The notes under the pieces were generated by a model. That model saw only the letters and a program-made list of their open reading frames with translations. It ran no database searches and was not told where the DNA came from. Made by a program: the position numbers and the translations under genes. 64,000 nt of DNA from Nocardia gamkensis NBRC 108242 (GTDB taxonomy: Bacteria; Actinomycetota; Actinomycetes; Mycobacteriales; Mycobacteriaceae), in the NCBI RefSeq assembly GCF_001612985.1, contig NZ_BDBM01000003.1:1-64000 (forward strand), read 5' to 3'. Below are positions 26,245 through 35,355 of the stretch, in pieces; positions within the stretch are counted from its first letter, which is position 1; every line of letters begins with the position of its first letter.

Positions 26245-27477
26245 TCAGGCGATCATGCAGTGGCACCGCTTGGTACTCGAGTTCGGCCATGCTCGATTCC
26301 GGTGCACGCGAAGGTGGCGCAAGGCGGAGCCCGGGGCGTCGGGCGCTACCGCGTGGTCGAGGCCGTCGGCTGCCCAGACTTGTAGATCGCGGCTGCGGGT
26401 GAGCATCGACTCTTCGTAACCGCGCAGGGCCGCATCGAGACTCGTTCCCCGGTGCAATGATTCCGCTATGCGGGTGCCGGCCTCTGCGCCGTCGAGCATC
26501 GCGAGGTTGGCTCCCTGGCTGAAGAAAGGTGCCGTCATGTGCGCGGCGTCACCGACCAGCGTCAACCGCGGATGGCCGCGCCAGGTGAACGATGCCGGGA
26601 GCGCGTACGCAGGGTGGATGTCGAACGCGATCCGTCCGTCGAGGAGCTTGCGGAACGGAGGCGCCCAGTCGTAGAAGATCGCGTGCAGGGCAGCACTGGC
26701 CGCTTCGCGTCCGGCCTGTTCGAACGGACCGTCTATCAGCCAATTCATCCCCGCCCGGAACCCGGCGACGACGCGGGTGGCACCGCGGGCCGGGCGATAG
26801 ACGAACAGTGCCTTGTTGTCGGACAGGGCGAAGGTGTCACCGTCCCCGATCAGCTCGTCATCGAGGAGACCGCTGTCCTCGCACCATCCCACGGCGAACA
26901 CGACGCCGAGATAGCTGGGATCGACCGACGCTACGGTCTCGCGAACCCGAGACCAGCCGCCGTCGGCACCGACCACCGCGGCGACCCGCACCGAGCGGCC
27001 GTTGTCGAACCGCAGCAGCAAACCGTCATCTCGCTCGTCGCGGATGGCGGTCAGCCGGTGCGACCATCGAACAGTCCCGGGAGTCAGCGAATCGAGCAGG
27101 GTTGCTTCGAGAACATGTTGTGCGACCTCTGGATTCGCCCGTGCGTCGCGGCCGCCGTCGTCGGCGTAGTGAACGGTTCCGTCTCTGCCGAGCAAGCGCA
27201 CACCGGTGCGTTCGGGTACGGACTGCGCCACGATCGTATCGAGCAGGCCGGTATACCGCATGGCGCGCCGACCGGAATCAGGGTGCAGGACAAGGGTTTC
27301 GGATGCACTGCCCGAAAGCCCAGGGCGACTGTCGAAGACTGCTGCCGAAATGCCGTGACGTTGCAGTACGCGGGCCGCGGTCAGTCCCCCCGGGCCCGCT
27401 CCGACGATACCCACCACCGCACGCTCGTCGGTCGCGCCGACGCTCGGTCCCGTCGAACGCACGTCCCTTCCCTTCAT
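26245..27477 (-). CDS. FAD-dependent monooxygenase (PHBH-type)
   Basis: A 410-aa class A flavin monooxygenase. The FAD dinucleotide motif GIVGAGPGGLTAARVL is near residue 25, the DG motif is AAVVGADGGWSRVRETV, and the GD motif is LTLVGDAAHMTAPFFSQGAN. ATG 27477 comes 7 nt after the tetR stop; a GTG at 27462 behind AAGGGAAGG is an equally good start. It forms an operon with the TetR regulator, opposite an MFS exporter. Such trios often inactivate and export an antibiotic (compare tetracycline- or rifampicin-modifying monooxygenases); the substrate is not predictable. Confidence 0.9.
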   Translation of the reverse strand: MKGRDVRSTGPSVGATDERAVVGIVGAGPGGLTAARVLQRHGISAAVFDSRPGLSGSASETLVLHPDSGRRAMRYTGLLDTIVAQSVPERTGVRLLGRDGTVHYADDGGRDARANPEVAQHVLEATLLDSLTPGTVRWSHRLTAIRDERDDGLLLRFDNGRSVRVAAVVGADGGWSRVRETVASVDPSYLGVVFAVGWCEDSGLLDDELIGDGDTFALSDNKALFVYRPARGATRVVAGFRAGMNWLIDGPFEQAGREAASAALHAIFYDWAPPFRKLLDGRIAFDIHPAYALPASFTWRGHPRLTLVGDAAHMTAPFFSQGANLAMLDGAEAGTRIAESLHRGTSLDAALRGYEESMLTRSRDLQVWAADGLDHAVAPDAPGSALRHLRVHRNRAWPNSSTKRCHCMIA

Positions 27478-27484
27478 ATGATGC

Positions 27485-28069
27485 CTACCCCGACGACGGC
27501 TGGGCGCCGAAATCCGCCCAGCCATGGCGGAGTTTGCCGAAGACGGCCCGCAAATCCGCCGGCGAATGCGCACCGTACGTGGCGAGGAACTCGGCGTCGA
27601 GAACGTAGCGAGCCAGGGTGGTAGCCAGCAGGTCGTCCGGCGGCAGGCCCGCCTCGTCGGCGAGGGCGACGGCGAGGGCGGTCTCCCATCGGTGGCGCAT
27701 CCGAGCGGCGTAGTCGAGCAGCGCCGGGGTGGCCTTGACCAGCTCGACGAACTCCGCGCCGGAGGGGCCCTCGACGGCCGGCTGTTCCGGCGGCGCCAGG
27801 TGCTGCTCGAGCGCGTCCAGGATCGAGACGCCGGCATCGCGTTCGCGGACCGCCGCGGTCAGCGCCTGCTCATAGGCGTCGCTTTCGTCGAAGACGAGCG
27901 CTTCCTTGCTCGGGAAGTAGGCGAACAGCGTGCTCACCGCCACTTCGGCGGCGTCAGCGATCTCCGCGACGGTCACATTGTCGAAGCCTCGCTCCCGAAA
28001 CATCTCGAACGCGGTGTCGGCCAGCCGCTTACGCGTCTGCGCCTTCTTCCGTTCTCGCAACCCTGGCAC
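27485..28069 (-). CDS. TetR family transcriptional regulator
   Basis: A 194-aa TetR protein starting at GTG 28069. The DNA-binding domain reads KRLADTAFEMFRERGFDNVT and VAEIADAAEVAVSTLFAYFP with SKEALVFDE. A MftR-like C-terminal domain follows, as in many actinobacterial regulators. It is divergent from the MFS gene and in an operon with the FAD monooxygenase, so it is very likely the repressor of both. Confidence 0.92.
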   Translation of the reverse strand: MPGLRERKKAQTRKRLADTAFEMFRERGFDNVTVAEIADAAEVAVSTLFAYFPSKEALVFDESDAYEQALTAAVRERDAGVSILDALEQHLAPPEQPAVEGPSGAEFVELVKATPALLDYAARMRHRWETALAVALADEAGLPPDDLLATTLARYVLDAEFLATYGAHSPADLRAVFGKLRHGWADFGAQPSSG

Positions 28070-28188
28070 CTTGCCAACCCCTCGTGTGTGCAGACGTCAC
28101 TACCTCGTTGTCGCGCCGAGTCTACCGCGACCGCGAACCGACTATCGAAGACGATCGACTCCGTATTGACACTTTCACTAAATCAGTA

Positions 28189-28216
28189 TTCACTACAAAC
28201 TCGTAGTTACTATGAT
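28189..28216 (+). promoter_or_regulatory. MFS promoter with inverted repeat in the spacer
   Basis: A -10 TATGAT (28211-28216) and a weak -35 TTCACT (28189-28194), spacer 16 bp, lie ahead of the ATG at 28234. ACTAC-N6-GTAGT (28192-28207) sits between them, a good position for a TetR operator. The surrounding 80 bp are AT-rich. Confidence 0.4.
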
Positions 28217-28233
28217 AGTCTGAGAGGACTTCG

Positions 28234-29748
28234 ATGGAAGTGACACCACTGCGCCGATGGCTGGCCCTCGGTGCGCTCGCGCTGGCGATGTTGACCGTCG
28301 GGCTGGACATGACCGTGCTCAACATCGCGTTGCCGACACTCGCGCAAGATCTGGACGCCGGTACCGCTGCGCTGCAGTGGTTCAGCACCGCCTACACGCT
28401 GGCGGTCGCGGCCGTGATGCTGCCCGCCGGTGCACTGGGTGACCGGTTCGGACGGAAGAAGTTCGTGTTCGGCGCCCTGCTGCTGTTCGGCGCGGCGTCC
28501 GTCTGGTGCGCGCTCGCCTCGACTGCCGGTGAGCTGATCGCGGCGCGTATCACCCTGGGAGTCGCCGCGGCGGTGCTGATGGCACTGTCGATGGGGATGA
28601 TTCCCGTCCTGTTCCCCGACCCCGCGGAACGCACTCGGGCGACGACGGTGTGGGTTACGGCGGTCACGCTCGGGATGCCGCTGGGCCCGATCGTCGGGGG
28701 CCTGCTGCTGAAGAACTTTTGGTGGGGCTCGGTATTTCTGATCAACATTCCTATGGTGCTGATCGGTGCGGTGGCGGTCGGCCTGCTGATACCCGAGTCC
28801 CGCAGCCTGGTGCGCCGTCCCATCGATCCCATCAGCGTCGTACTGTCCGGTGTGGGACTGGCCGGCTTGACCTACGGCTTCATCCGCTTCGGCGAGAACA
28901 GCTGGAGCGACAGCGCCGCATGGATGACCGTGCTCGGGGGTATCGGACTCCTGGTCGGCCTGATCGCCTGGCAACGCAGGCTGGTTCACCCCCTCGTCGA
29001 CCTCGGACTGTTCGCCGACCACGGGTTCCGATGGGGCACGGTCTTCCAGTTGTTCAGCGCGTTCGCCATGTTCGGGTTGTTCTTCAGCATTCCGCAGTAC
29101 TTCCAGGCGATCCTCGGCGTCGATGCCCTCGGTAGCGGCCTACGGATGCTGCCGATGATCGGCGGTCTGCTCCTCGCCTCCAACTTCCTCGAAGGATTGC
29201 GTGACAGAATCGGCGTCCGGCCGACCTTGGTGGCCGGGTTCGCGCTGCTGGCGGTCGGTATGGCGGCGGGAGCTACCACAGGTGTCGGTACGGCCTACTG
29301 GTTCATCGCGGTGTGGATGGCGGTGGTCGGGCTCGGCATCGGATTGGTCCTGCCCACCTCCATGGCTCTTGCCGTGGGTGCGCTCACGCCGGAGCGCGCC
29401 GGGGCGGGCTCCGCGTTGTTGTCGGCATTGCGCCAGGCCAGCGGCACGATCGGAGTGGCCGTGCTGGGTACCTTGGTGTCCGTGCGGTACCACTCGGAAC
29501 TCGGTCCGCTGAACCACGAGCCGATCAGTGCCGGAGTCGGCTCCGGAGTCGCCCTCGCCCGCGGCATCGGAGATGACGCACTGCTACACCACGTGCAAGC
29601 GGCCTTCATGAGCGGCATGAGCCTACTCATGTGGGTATGCGCCGGGATCTGCGTCGCAGCGATCGCGCTGGTGGCGGCCACCGGAACGCGGACGACCTCG
29701 GATACGGAACCAGGAGCTTCCGAACCGGAATCCACCCGAGTCGGCTGA
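28234..29748 (+). CDS. MFS drug exporter, DHA2 (14-helix) type
   Basis: A 504-aa major facilitator with about 14 hydrophobic segments. The first helix has the DHA2 hallmark VGLDMTVLNIALPTLAQDL, and the loop 2-3 motif A is GALGDRFGRKKFVFGA. Motif C-like Gly/Pro residues occur in TLGMPLGPIVGGLLL. SD-like GAGAGG precedes the ATG. It is divergent from the tetR-monooxygenase operon, which suggests inducible efflux plus oxidation of one toxic compound. Confidence 0.92.
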   Translation: MEVTPLRRWLALGALALAMLTVGLDMTVLNIALPTLAQDLDAGTAALQWFSTAYTLAVAAVMLPAGALGDRFGRKKFVFGALLLFGAASVWCALASTAGELIAARITLGVAAAVLMALSMGMIPVLFPDPAERTRATTVWVTAVTLGMPLGPIVGGLLLKNFWWGSVFLINIPMVLIGAVAVGLLIPESRSLVRRPIDPISVVLSGVGLAGLTYGFIRFGENSWSDSAAWMTVLGGIGLLVGLIAWQRRLVHPLVDLGLFADHGFRWGTVFQLFSAFAMFGLFFSIPQYFQAILGVDALGSGLRMLPMIGGLLLASNFLEGLRDRIGVRPTLVAGFALLAVGMAAGATTGVGTAYWFIAVWMAVVGLGIGLVLPTSMALAVGALTPERAGAGSALLSALRQASGTIGVAVLGTLVSVRYHSELGPLNHEPISAGVGSGVALARGIGDDALLHHVQAAFMSGMSLLMWVCAGICVAAIALVAATGTRTTSDTEPGASEPESTRVG

Positions 29749-29841
29749 ATCGTGCATCCGGCGTGCGATGACTTCTCGACAGAAGTCGAGCAGCATTCGG
29801 CCGCCGGCGAGAAATCCCGAGCCCGTATGTTTTACGAGTCC

Positions 29842-29880
29842 GGAGGGAGGAATCGCGCGATCGCTGCTCGCCCTCCCTCC
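29842..29880. terminator. Strong hairpin between convergent MFS and esterase genes
   Basis: GGAGGGAGG (29842-29850) and CCTCCCTCC (29872-29880) are perfectly complementary. The loop contains the smaller palindrome GCGATCGC. It lies 94 bp after the MFS stop and 8 bp after the esterase stop, so it may serve both directions. Confidence 0.6.
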
Positions 29881-29888
29881 CCGGGTCG

Positions 29889-30974
29889 TCAGTGCGGCAG
29901 GTCCAACCCTTCGGCCAGCACGGGCCACGAATTCTTCAACGCCTCCTGCCAGTAGCCCCAGGAATGGGTCCCGGTGGGCTGGAAATCGTAGGTGGCGGGG
30001 ATACCGAGGGCATTCAGGCGGTCGCGCATGTTGTGGGTGCACCAGTTCACCGCGGCCTCGATCACGCCGCCCAGCACCAGCTGATTGAGGTAGCCGCGCG
30101 GTCCCGGCTGGGCATATGCGCCGTTGTATGTGTCATACATGCCCGGCACTCCGGTCCCGGTCGACAGGAACAGGCGTATGCCACGGAGTTGGTCGGCGTG
30201 CAGGTACGGGTCGTTGGCCGCCCACATCTGGTCTTCCGGCGGGCCGTACATGTTCTCGGTGTCGCCGCCGCCCCAGCTCTCGACTGCCAGTTTCACGAAC
30301 TCGCGGCCGATCGGGTCGCTGATCTGCGCACAACCGCTGTACGCCGCGACCGCTCGATACAGACCGGGTTTGGCGATCGGCAGCTGCAGTACCGAGGTTC
30401 CGGAGGTGGACAAGCCCGCGATGGCGTTCACGCCGGTGGTGCCGAACTCGGCGTCGATCAGCGGCGGCAACTCCTCGGTGAGGAATGTCTTCCACTTGTA
30501 CACACCGAGTTTCGGGTCCGGGGAGCGCCAATCCGCGTAATAGCTCCAGCGGCCGCCGACCGGCTGCACGACGTTCACGTCTTTGCCCGCGAGGAAGCTC
30601 AGAACGTCGGTGTTCTTCTGCCAGGTCGCGCTGTCCTGGCCACCGCCGCCACCGTTCAGCAGATACAACGTGGGCCGAGGCACCGAACGGTCGGCCGGAC
30701 GCAGCACCTTCACCATGATGTCCTGCCCCATCGCCGCGGAATGCACCCGCAACTGCACGGTCCGGTCGTCCTCCGCCCACGAACCGGTGATCGACGGCGA
30801 GTCGGCGCTCGCGGCCGGTGACGCCGCGATCACCCCTGCGGTCAGGGCGGACACCGCCGCCAGCACGCCGAGTGCGTGCATCCCGAAGCGGAAGACCGAC
30901 CTGATCCTTGCCTGCACGCTGCCCGAATCGGCAACAGCCGCAAGCCCCGCGCCGACGTGGATACTTCGTTTCAT
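29889..30974 (-). CDS. Secreted esterase of the antigen 85 / mycolyltransferase-like family
   Basis: A 361-aa exported alpha/beta hydrolase. The N-terminus MKRSIHVGAG leads to a hydrophobic stretch ALGVLAAVSALTAGVIA and a likely cleavage after AASPAASADS. TLYLLNGGGGGQD holds the oxyanion region, the nucleophile elbow is IAGLSTSGTSVLQ, and a C-terminal His is in TGTHSWGYWQEAL. This matches trehalose mycolyltransferase/esterase-D-like proteins of mycolate-producing actinobacteria. The start and the 160 bp upstream closely resemble those of the lipase at 57290, which points to a shared promoter type. Confidence 0.88.
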   Translation of the reverse strand: MKRSIHVGAGLAAVADSGSVQARIRSVFRFGMHALGVLAAVSALTAGVIAASPAASADSPSITGSWAEDDRTVQLRVHSAAMGQDIMVKVLRPADRSVPRPTLYLLNGGGGGQDSATWQKNTDVLSFLAGKDVNVVQPVGGRWSYYADWRSPDPKLGVYKWKTFLTEELPPLIDAEFGTTGVNAIAGLSTSGTSVLQLPIAKPGLYRAVAAYSGCAQISDPIGREFVKLAVESWGGGDTENMYGPPEDQMWAANDPYLHADQLRGIRLFLSTGTGVPGMYDTYNGAYAQPGPRGYLNQLVLGGVIEAAVNWCTHNMRDRLNALGIPATYDFQPTGTHSWGYWQEALKNSWPVLAEGLDLPH

Positions 30975-31135
30975 CGCTTGCTTCCTCCACAACCGCAGCG
31001 TTCGTCCACCGGCGCCGTCGTAGCGGCTCGACAGCGCCGAAGCTCGGATAACGCTAGAACCGAGGAAGGCATGGCGCTCCGCCGGTAAGCGTGGTCTGGA
31101 CACCTCACGAATCGGACCGATCCCGCTAGGTGCGG
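30966..31135 (-). promoter_or_regulatory. Upstream region shared with the lipase at 58489 (copy A)
   Basis: From the start codon outward this segment aligns with 58481-58655: GGCGCCGT, CCGAAGCT, AACGCTAGAACCG and ACCTCACGAAT recur in the same order and spacing. On the coding strand GGTTCTAGCGTT offers a TAGCGT -10 box. A GGAGGAAG ribosome site precedes the ATG. Nothing else is seen up to 31226. Confidence 0.55.
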
Positions 31136-31226
31136 GACACAAGCACAGGCGTGCGGCAATGATGAAAGCCGCCTTCCGCCCGCGAAGAAGTGCTCCCTCA
31201 GCCAACCGAACTGGTTGTGCGATGCG

Positions 31227-32219
31227 TCAGCGATGCATGCCTGCCGCAGGATCCGGTGCGGGCGACAGTTCCATCGTTCCCTCAGCCAACTCTCGCCCCT
31301 TCTGATGCAGACCGACTTCGACCGTGGCCGCACCGGAGTCGCCACCTACGACGGTAGCCGAGCACTCCAGGAGAGCATCGAGTTCGCCGAAATGCGAAAA
31401 TGTCACATCACATCCGGTTACGACACACGCCGGTGTGTCGAGGGCACCGGCCCTCGTTGCCGCGACGATCGAAGCCTGCCGGAAACCTTCCACGAGAAGT
31501 GGTCCAGGCGCGTGATCATAACTGTGATCGAAAAACGATGGGTGGCCGAGGTCCACCACGAGCGGGAAGCGCGAACCGAGCTGTTCTGCGCAATCACCGA
31601 TCACGATGTTTCGAGGATCGGAACGCCCGACAACCGAGGGATCCAACCGCTTCGGCAGATTCGCCGCATCCGGCCCGGCAGACGTCATTCCCGAACGGTG
31701 GAAGTTCCGAATCGCAGCGTAATCGTCCGGAGGGAAGAAGACTATCTCTGCGTTGGCAGTCATCGCCAGCTCGCCACCGATGGTGACTCGGCCTTCCAAG
31801 CCGAGTTGCTCGAAGTTCGATCCCAAACCGACCCGCTTGCCGACTCGGTATCGCACAAAACCTTCGATGGGTGTGCGTTCATTGTCGGCAAAAAGACCGA
31901 TATCCACGACGCCGAACTGCCATTTCTTCAGACTGAAGGGCAAACCCAGTGGAACACCGCAATGGCGATGGAGGGCGACGAATGTCCCCTGACGCGCCGC
32001 CTCGGCCACCGACAGCGGGTCGTGGATCGCGATGGACCTGTCGGCCCACAGGCTATGCGCGCGAGGTAGCTGGATCGCGACCCACACGTCGCCGTTGGTG
32101 AGTCGCGAGGAATCCGTGACGAATACCTCCCCGACCGCTCGCCGATGCGCCAGTCTACACGGAACCGTCTGATCGAACGTCAATCCGATTCCAGCATGAT
32201 CCGAAGTCGTTTCATTCAT
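31227..32219 (-). CDS. AfsA/ScbA-type gamma-butyrolactone biosynthesis protein (A-factor hotdog)
   Basis: About 330 aa. Two AfsA hotdog repeats are visible. The first has LAHRRAVGEVFVTDS near residue 22, then AIQLPRAHSLWAD and HDPLSVAEAARQ. The second has DHSYDHAPGPLLVEGFRQA near residue 235. This is the ScbA/BarX/AfsA pattern; these enzymes join a beta-ketoacyl-ACP to dihydroxyacetone phosphate to make butyrolactone or butenolide signals, and some homologues are only regulatory. ATG 32219 was chosen; GTG 32234 is possible. It closes the cluster read leftward from the PKS, with a HAD hydrolase two genes upstream. Confidence 0.85.
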   Translation of the reverse strand: MNETTSDHAGIGLTFDQTVPCRLAHRRAVGEVFVTDSSRLTNGDVWVAIQLPRAHSLWADRSIAIHDPLSVAEAARQGTFVALHRHCGVPLGLPFSLKKWQFGVVDIGLFADNERTPIEGFVRYRVGKRVGLGSNFEQLGLEGRVTIGGELAMTANAEIVFFPPDDYAAIRNFHRSGMTSAGPDAANLPKRLDPSVVGRSDPRNIVIGDCAEQLGSRFPLVVDLGHPSFFDHSYDHAPGPLLVEGFRQASIVAATRAGALDTPACVVTGCDVTFSHFGELDALLECSATVVGGDSGAATVEVGLHQKGRELAEGTMELSPAPDPAAGMHR

Positions 32220-32242
32220 ATCGAGAGTCACCACCCTACGAA

Positions 32243-32782
32243 CTAGTTGAAATCGCTCTCGATACCGATCGATTCGATGGTGGCTGCCAGCGAGTCATAG
32301 AATCCGGCCAGGAGACAGAATTCCAGTAGCTGAGATTCCGAGTAGAACTCCGCCAGACCTTTCCACGCGGTATCGTCGATGCGACGATTCAGAACGAACG
32401 CATCCACCGCTGTGATGATTGCACGCTCACGAGCGCCCAGCCCGGCTGCGTCGGGCCCTTCGATAACACGGGCCTGAAGCTCGTCATCGATGCCCGCCTT
32501 ACGTCCGATGATTCTGTGATGCTCCAGCTCGTACGCACAACTACGAAGATGCGCCAGTCGCAAGATCGCCACCTCTTGGTCGTAGCTGCTCATGCTTCCG
32601 AACATCATCAGCCGCGTATACAGGTGGAACCAGCCACGGAACAAGCCGGCTCCCCGCGCGAGAGTGCTCAGCAGATGCGCGTCGGGCACCCCTTGCCTGC
32701 GGGCTCCGAGGCGAGCGATCACCCAGTTGATCAGGCCCAGTTGCTTGTACTTACCTGGCATGATATGCGGAGAACTACCCAT
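32243..32782 (-). CDS. Carboxymuconolactone decarboxylase-like protein
   Basis: A 179-aa helical protein of the CMD/AhpD-like fold: EVAILRLAHLRSCAYELEHH near residue 70 carries the family Glu-x-x-His, followed by RKAGIDDELQ and LGARERAIITAVDAFV. Only one Cys stands at the AhpD active-site position, so peroxidase activity of the CxxC kind is unlikely. It lies between the HAD hydrolase and AfsA-like genes, all on one strand. In polyketide clusters such proteins sometimes act in tailoring; the role here is open. Confidence 0.82.
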   Translation of the reverse strand: MGSSPHIMPGKYKQLGLINWVIARLGARRQGVPDAHLLSTLARGAGLFRGWFHLYTRLMMFGSMSSYDQEVAILRLAHLRSCAYELEHHRIIGRKAGIDDELQARVIEGPDAAGLGARERAIITAVDAFVLNRRIDDTAWKGLAEFYSESQLLEFCLLAGFYDSLAATIESIGIESDFN

Positions 32783-32891
32783 TTTCCGACCTCAAATCAA
32801 ATAATATCTATCGAATCGGACTTCTTAATTAGGATCCGACTCGAGAATCGCACGCCGCGCCGACCGCGGCTCGGCATGTCAGAACACCTGG

Positions 32892-33548
32892 CTACGGAGT
32901 GCGCCCGAACCAACTGTCGATGGCCCGCACAGCCGACTGTGTATCGGTGAACCGATGGAACACCATTCCCAGCTTCTCGGCCGCTTCTCCGTTCGCGAGG
33001 TCATCGTCGACGAACAGGCAATCTGCCGGATTCGATGAAAGACGCTCTACCGTGACTTCGAACATCCCGAGGTCGGGCTTACGCATTCCCTCGTCCGCCG
33101 ATATCACCGTGACGTCGAAAAGCCCGTCCGGGACGATGGACCGCCACTGCGACTCCCACTCCTTCACGTTGTTTGAGAGTAGCGCCAGAGAATAACCTTC
33201 CGATTTGATGCCGGCCAGATATTCCAGAAATTCCGAGTTGGGCCGCCGACCCGCGAACCAAACGTCACGGAAATCGCCCATATCGCGTTCCACGCCGGTG
33301 ATATCGGCGAGTTCCTTGCTGATTCGCTGCGTAAATTCGGCCTCAGATATCACACCCCGCTCCAAGTCGCCCATAATTGTCTCGCCGGGCACATTCGACG
33401 CCTTGACGAGCGACTCGATGAATTGCTGCGGGGTGAATCCCATCTTCGTGGCGAAATGCACGATCGTTTCCTCGACAGGGTTCGTGAGCACGCCGCCGTA
33501 GTCTACGACGAGTGCTTTACCGGATTTCACATGAGCAGAGGTCATCAT
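32892..33548 (-). CDS. HAD-IA family hydrolase
   Basis: A 218-aa HAD hydrolase with all four motifs: VVDYGGVLTNP (nucleophile Asp near 15), LALLSNNVKEW, MRKPDLGMFEV (Lys) and CLFVDDDLAN (acidic pair). The helical cap is between motifs I and II, as in subfamily IA phosphatases and epoxide-hydrolase N-terminal-like proteins. In the context of an AfsA homologue it could remove the phosphate left from dihydroxyacetone phosphate, a step needed in butyrolactone synthesis. This link is inference. Confidence 0.88.
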   Translation of the reverse strand: MMTSAHVKSGKALVVDYGGVLTNPVEETIVHFATKMGFTPQQFIESLVKASNVPGETIMGDLERGVISEAEFTQRISKELADITGVERDMGDFRDVWFAGRRPNSEFLEYLAGIKSEGYSLALLSNNVKEWESQWRSIVPDGLFDVTVISADEGMRKPDLGMFEVTVERLSSNPADCLFVDDDLANGEAAEKLGMVFHRFTDTQSAVRAIDSWFGRTP

Positions 33549-33655
33549 TCACCAATCAGATCATTGTTGGAACATACTCGAACACGCACAAGACATGCGC
33601 GAGGTCTCGACAGCCGTCAACGGCCCACCATCACAACACGGCGGTCGCGGCCGAA

Positions 33656-35266
33656 TCAGATACTCAGCAGCCCCGCAAGCGTCAGGACTTCATCGACGTC
33701 ATAAGAATCCGCCGCGTCGGCAACGTATCCATCGGGGCGAACGAGAACAAGTTTGCAGTCTTTCAGTCCACCAGAAAGAACAAAGTCCTTCGGCAGCACG
33801 TACGAATACCGGTCGAGGTCCGGCAATCCGTCGGCCTCGACAGCAGGCGATCTTGCCTGATCGGAAGCCGAGAAGACACAAATATCGACGGCCTCCGCCT
33901 CCGCGGCTCGATTCAGCAGCCCCAGCACTTCGGAATCGATACCAGCGGGACCCGTGAACACCAGCAGCGTGTGGCGCGGCCCCTTCAGGAGATCGCTCAA
34001 CCACACGATGGATCCGGCTTTCGATGTCACCTTCGCATCGACGAATCCGTGGCCGATCGCCCGCCGCCCTCCACGATTGCCGACCGTAGGGCTGTGGCGG
34101 TAGTCCAGGTCGAACTGTGCCATCGACGGCACGATCTTTCGCTCCATGAGCCCCGTCCGACTCATCCCGCCGAGAAGCAAGTTTCTGATGCTGCGCCCCA
34201 GACCGGATTGGACGGTCCACAGCTTCGTCTGCTGGTGCGAGGCCTGCATGACGCGTGCGGCCACCGGCTTGCGCTCAGCTTCGTAGCTGCTCAACAGCTC
34301 ATCGGGGTGTCCATGGCCACCGACCGCCAGACCGATCTTCCATGCGAGGTTGGCGGCATCTTGGATTCCGGTGTTGAGCCCCTGTCCTCCAGCCGGACTG
34401 TGCACATGAGCGGCGTCGCCGGCAATGACACACCTGCCCGACCGGTACGACGCCGCCTGCTGCATGTGGATCCTGAAGCGCGTACTCCAAAGCAGTTCGT
34501 GGATCTCGAGACGGTATGGAGCTCGCTCGTTCACAAGATCCTGCAGCTCCTCGACGGAGAAAGGAGCATCGGACGCGGACATCGCCGTCGCGTCGGCGAA
34601 TACTCGTACATTCCCGTTCGGCAACGGCAGGGTGACCAGTACACCCGCCGGATGCAGGTGATAGTGGGCTTCACCAGGGGGTATAGGCGCATCGATCAAC
34701 CCGTCGCCGAGGATGAACGATTGCGGGTACGGCGCGCCTTCGAAGGCGATTCCCGCCATCTCACGGACGGAACTGTGCATTCCATCGCACCCGACAACCC
34801 ACCGGGCCTCGAGCCGCTCGATCCCCGAGGGCGTCTCCATCGTGACTCCGACCCCGTCGCCGTGGTCTTCAAGGCTCGCCAACCGGGTCTTCCACTCGAT
34901 GTCCACACCCAGCCCGCCGAGACGATCCGCCATGGCGGACTCCACTGCCGGTTGGGTGATGACGATCGGAGACGCCTTGGCAGCGGGGTTCCCACTCAAA
35001 TGGAAGCTCGCGATAGAACTCTTGCCGGACCAATATCGAATCACCTCCAGCGGCAACCCCTCCGCACGTACGCGGTCAGCAGTTCCCTGTCGCCGCAGTA
35101 CATCCATGGCGCCGTCCCAGAGCGTCACCGCACGGGCCTGGTTCATCGGACGATCCGACGCTTGGTCGATAATTCGGCAATGAAGCCCTTGTCGACGTAA
35201 TTCGGTCGCCGCAGCCAGTCCGGTGGGACCAGCTCCTACAACCAGGACGTCCAAATTCGGTTTCAC
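33656..35266 (-). CDS. FAD-dependent aromatic/polyketide hydroxylase
   Basis: A 536-aa class A flavin monooxygenase of the polyketide-tailoring type. LVVGAGPTGLAAATELRRQG is at the N-terminus, the DG motif is WVVGCDGMHSSVREM, and the GD motif is CVIAGDAAHVHSPAGGQG with LNTGIQDAANLAWK. A thioredoxin-like C-terminal domain (RHTLLVFTGPAG to YDVDEVLTLAGLL) is present, as in PgaE/MtmOIV-like enzymes. GTG 35266 has a GGAGGGG site. It would hydroxylate or Baeyer-Villiger-oxidise the cluster product. Confidence 0.92.
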   Translation of the reverse strand: MKPNLDVLVVGAGPTGLAAATELRRQGLHCRIIDQASDRPMNQARAVTLWDGAMDVLRRQGTADRVRAEGLPLEVIRYWSGKSSIASFHLSGNPAAKASPIVITQPAVESAMADRLGGLGVDIEWKTRLASLEDHGDGVGVTMETPSGIERLEARWVVGCDGMHSSVREMAGIAFEGAPYPQSFILGDGLIDAPIPPGEAHYHLHPAGVLVTLPLPNGNVRVFADATAMSASDAPFSVEELQDLVNERAPYRLEIHELLWSTRFRIHMQQAASYRSGRCVIAGDAAHVHSPAGGQGLNTGIQDAANLAWKIGLAVGGHGHPDELLSSYEAERKPVAARVMQASHQQTKLWTVQSGLGRSIRNLLLGGMSRTGLMERKIVPSMAQFDLDYRHSPTVGNRGGRRAIGHGFVDAKVTSKAGSIVWLSDLLKGPRHTLLVFTGPAGIDSEVLGLLNRAAEAEAVDICVFSASDQARSPAVEADGLPDLDRYSYVLPKDFVLSGGLKDCKLVLVRPDGYVADAADSYDVDEVLTLAGLLSI

Positions 35267-35355
35267 CGCATCCCCTCCCACAGGATTCCATCACTCGACC
35301 AGCACTGAGCGCTTCCCCTGCTGTCCAAAAATAAAGATAGCCGTCGTGCGCGGTT

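Noticed and set aside
33512..35200. Long plus-strand open frame opposite the FAD hydroxylase
   Set aside because: Shadow frame; all FAD motifs are on the minus strand.
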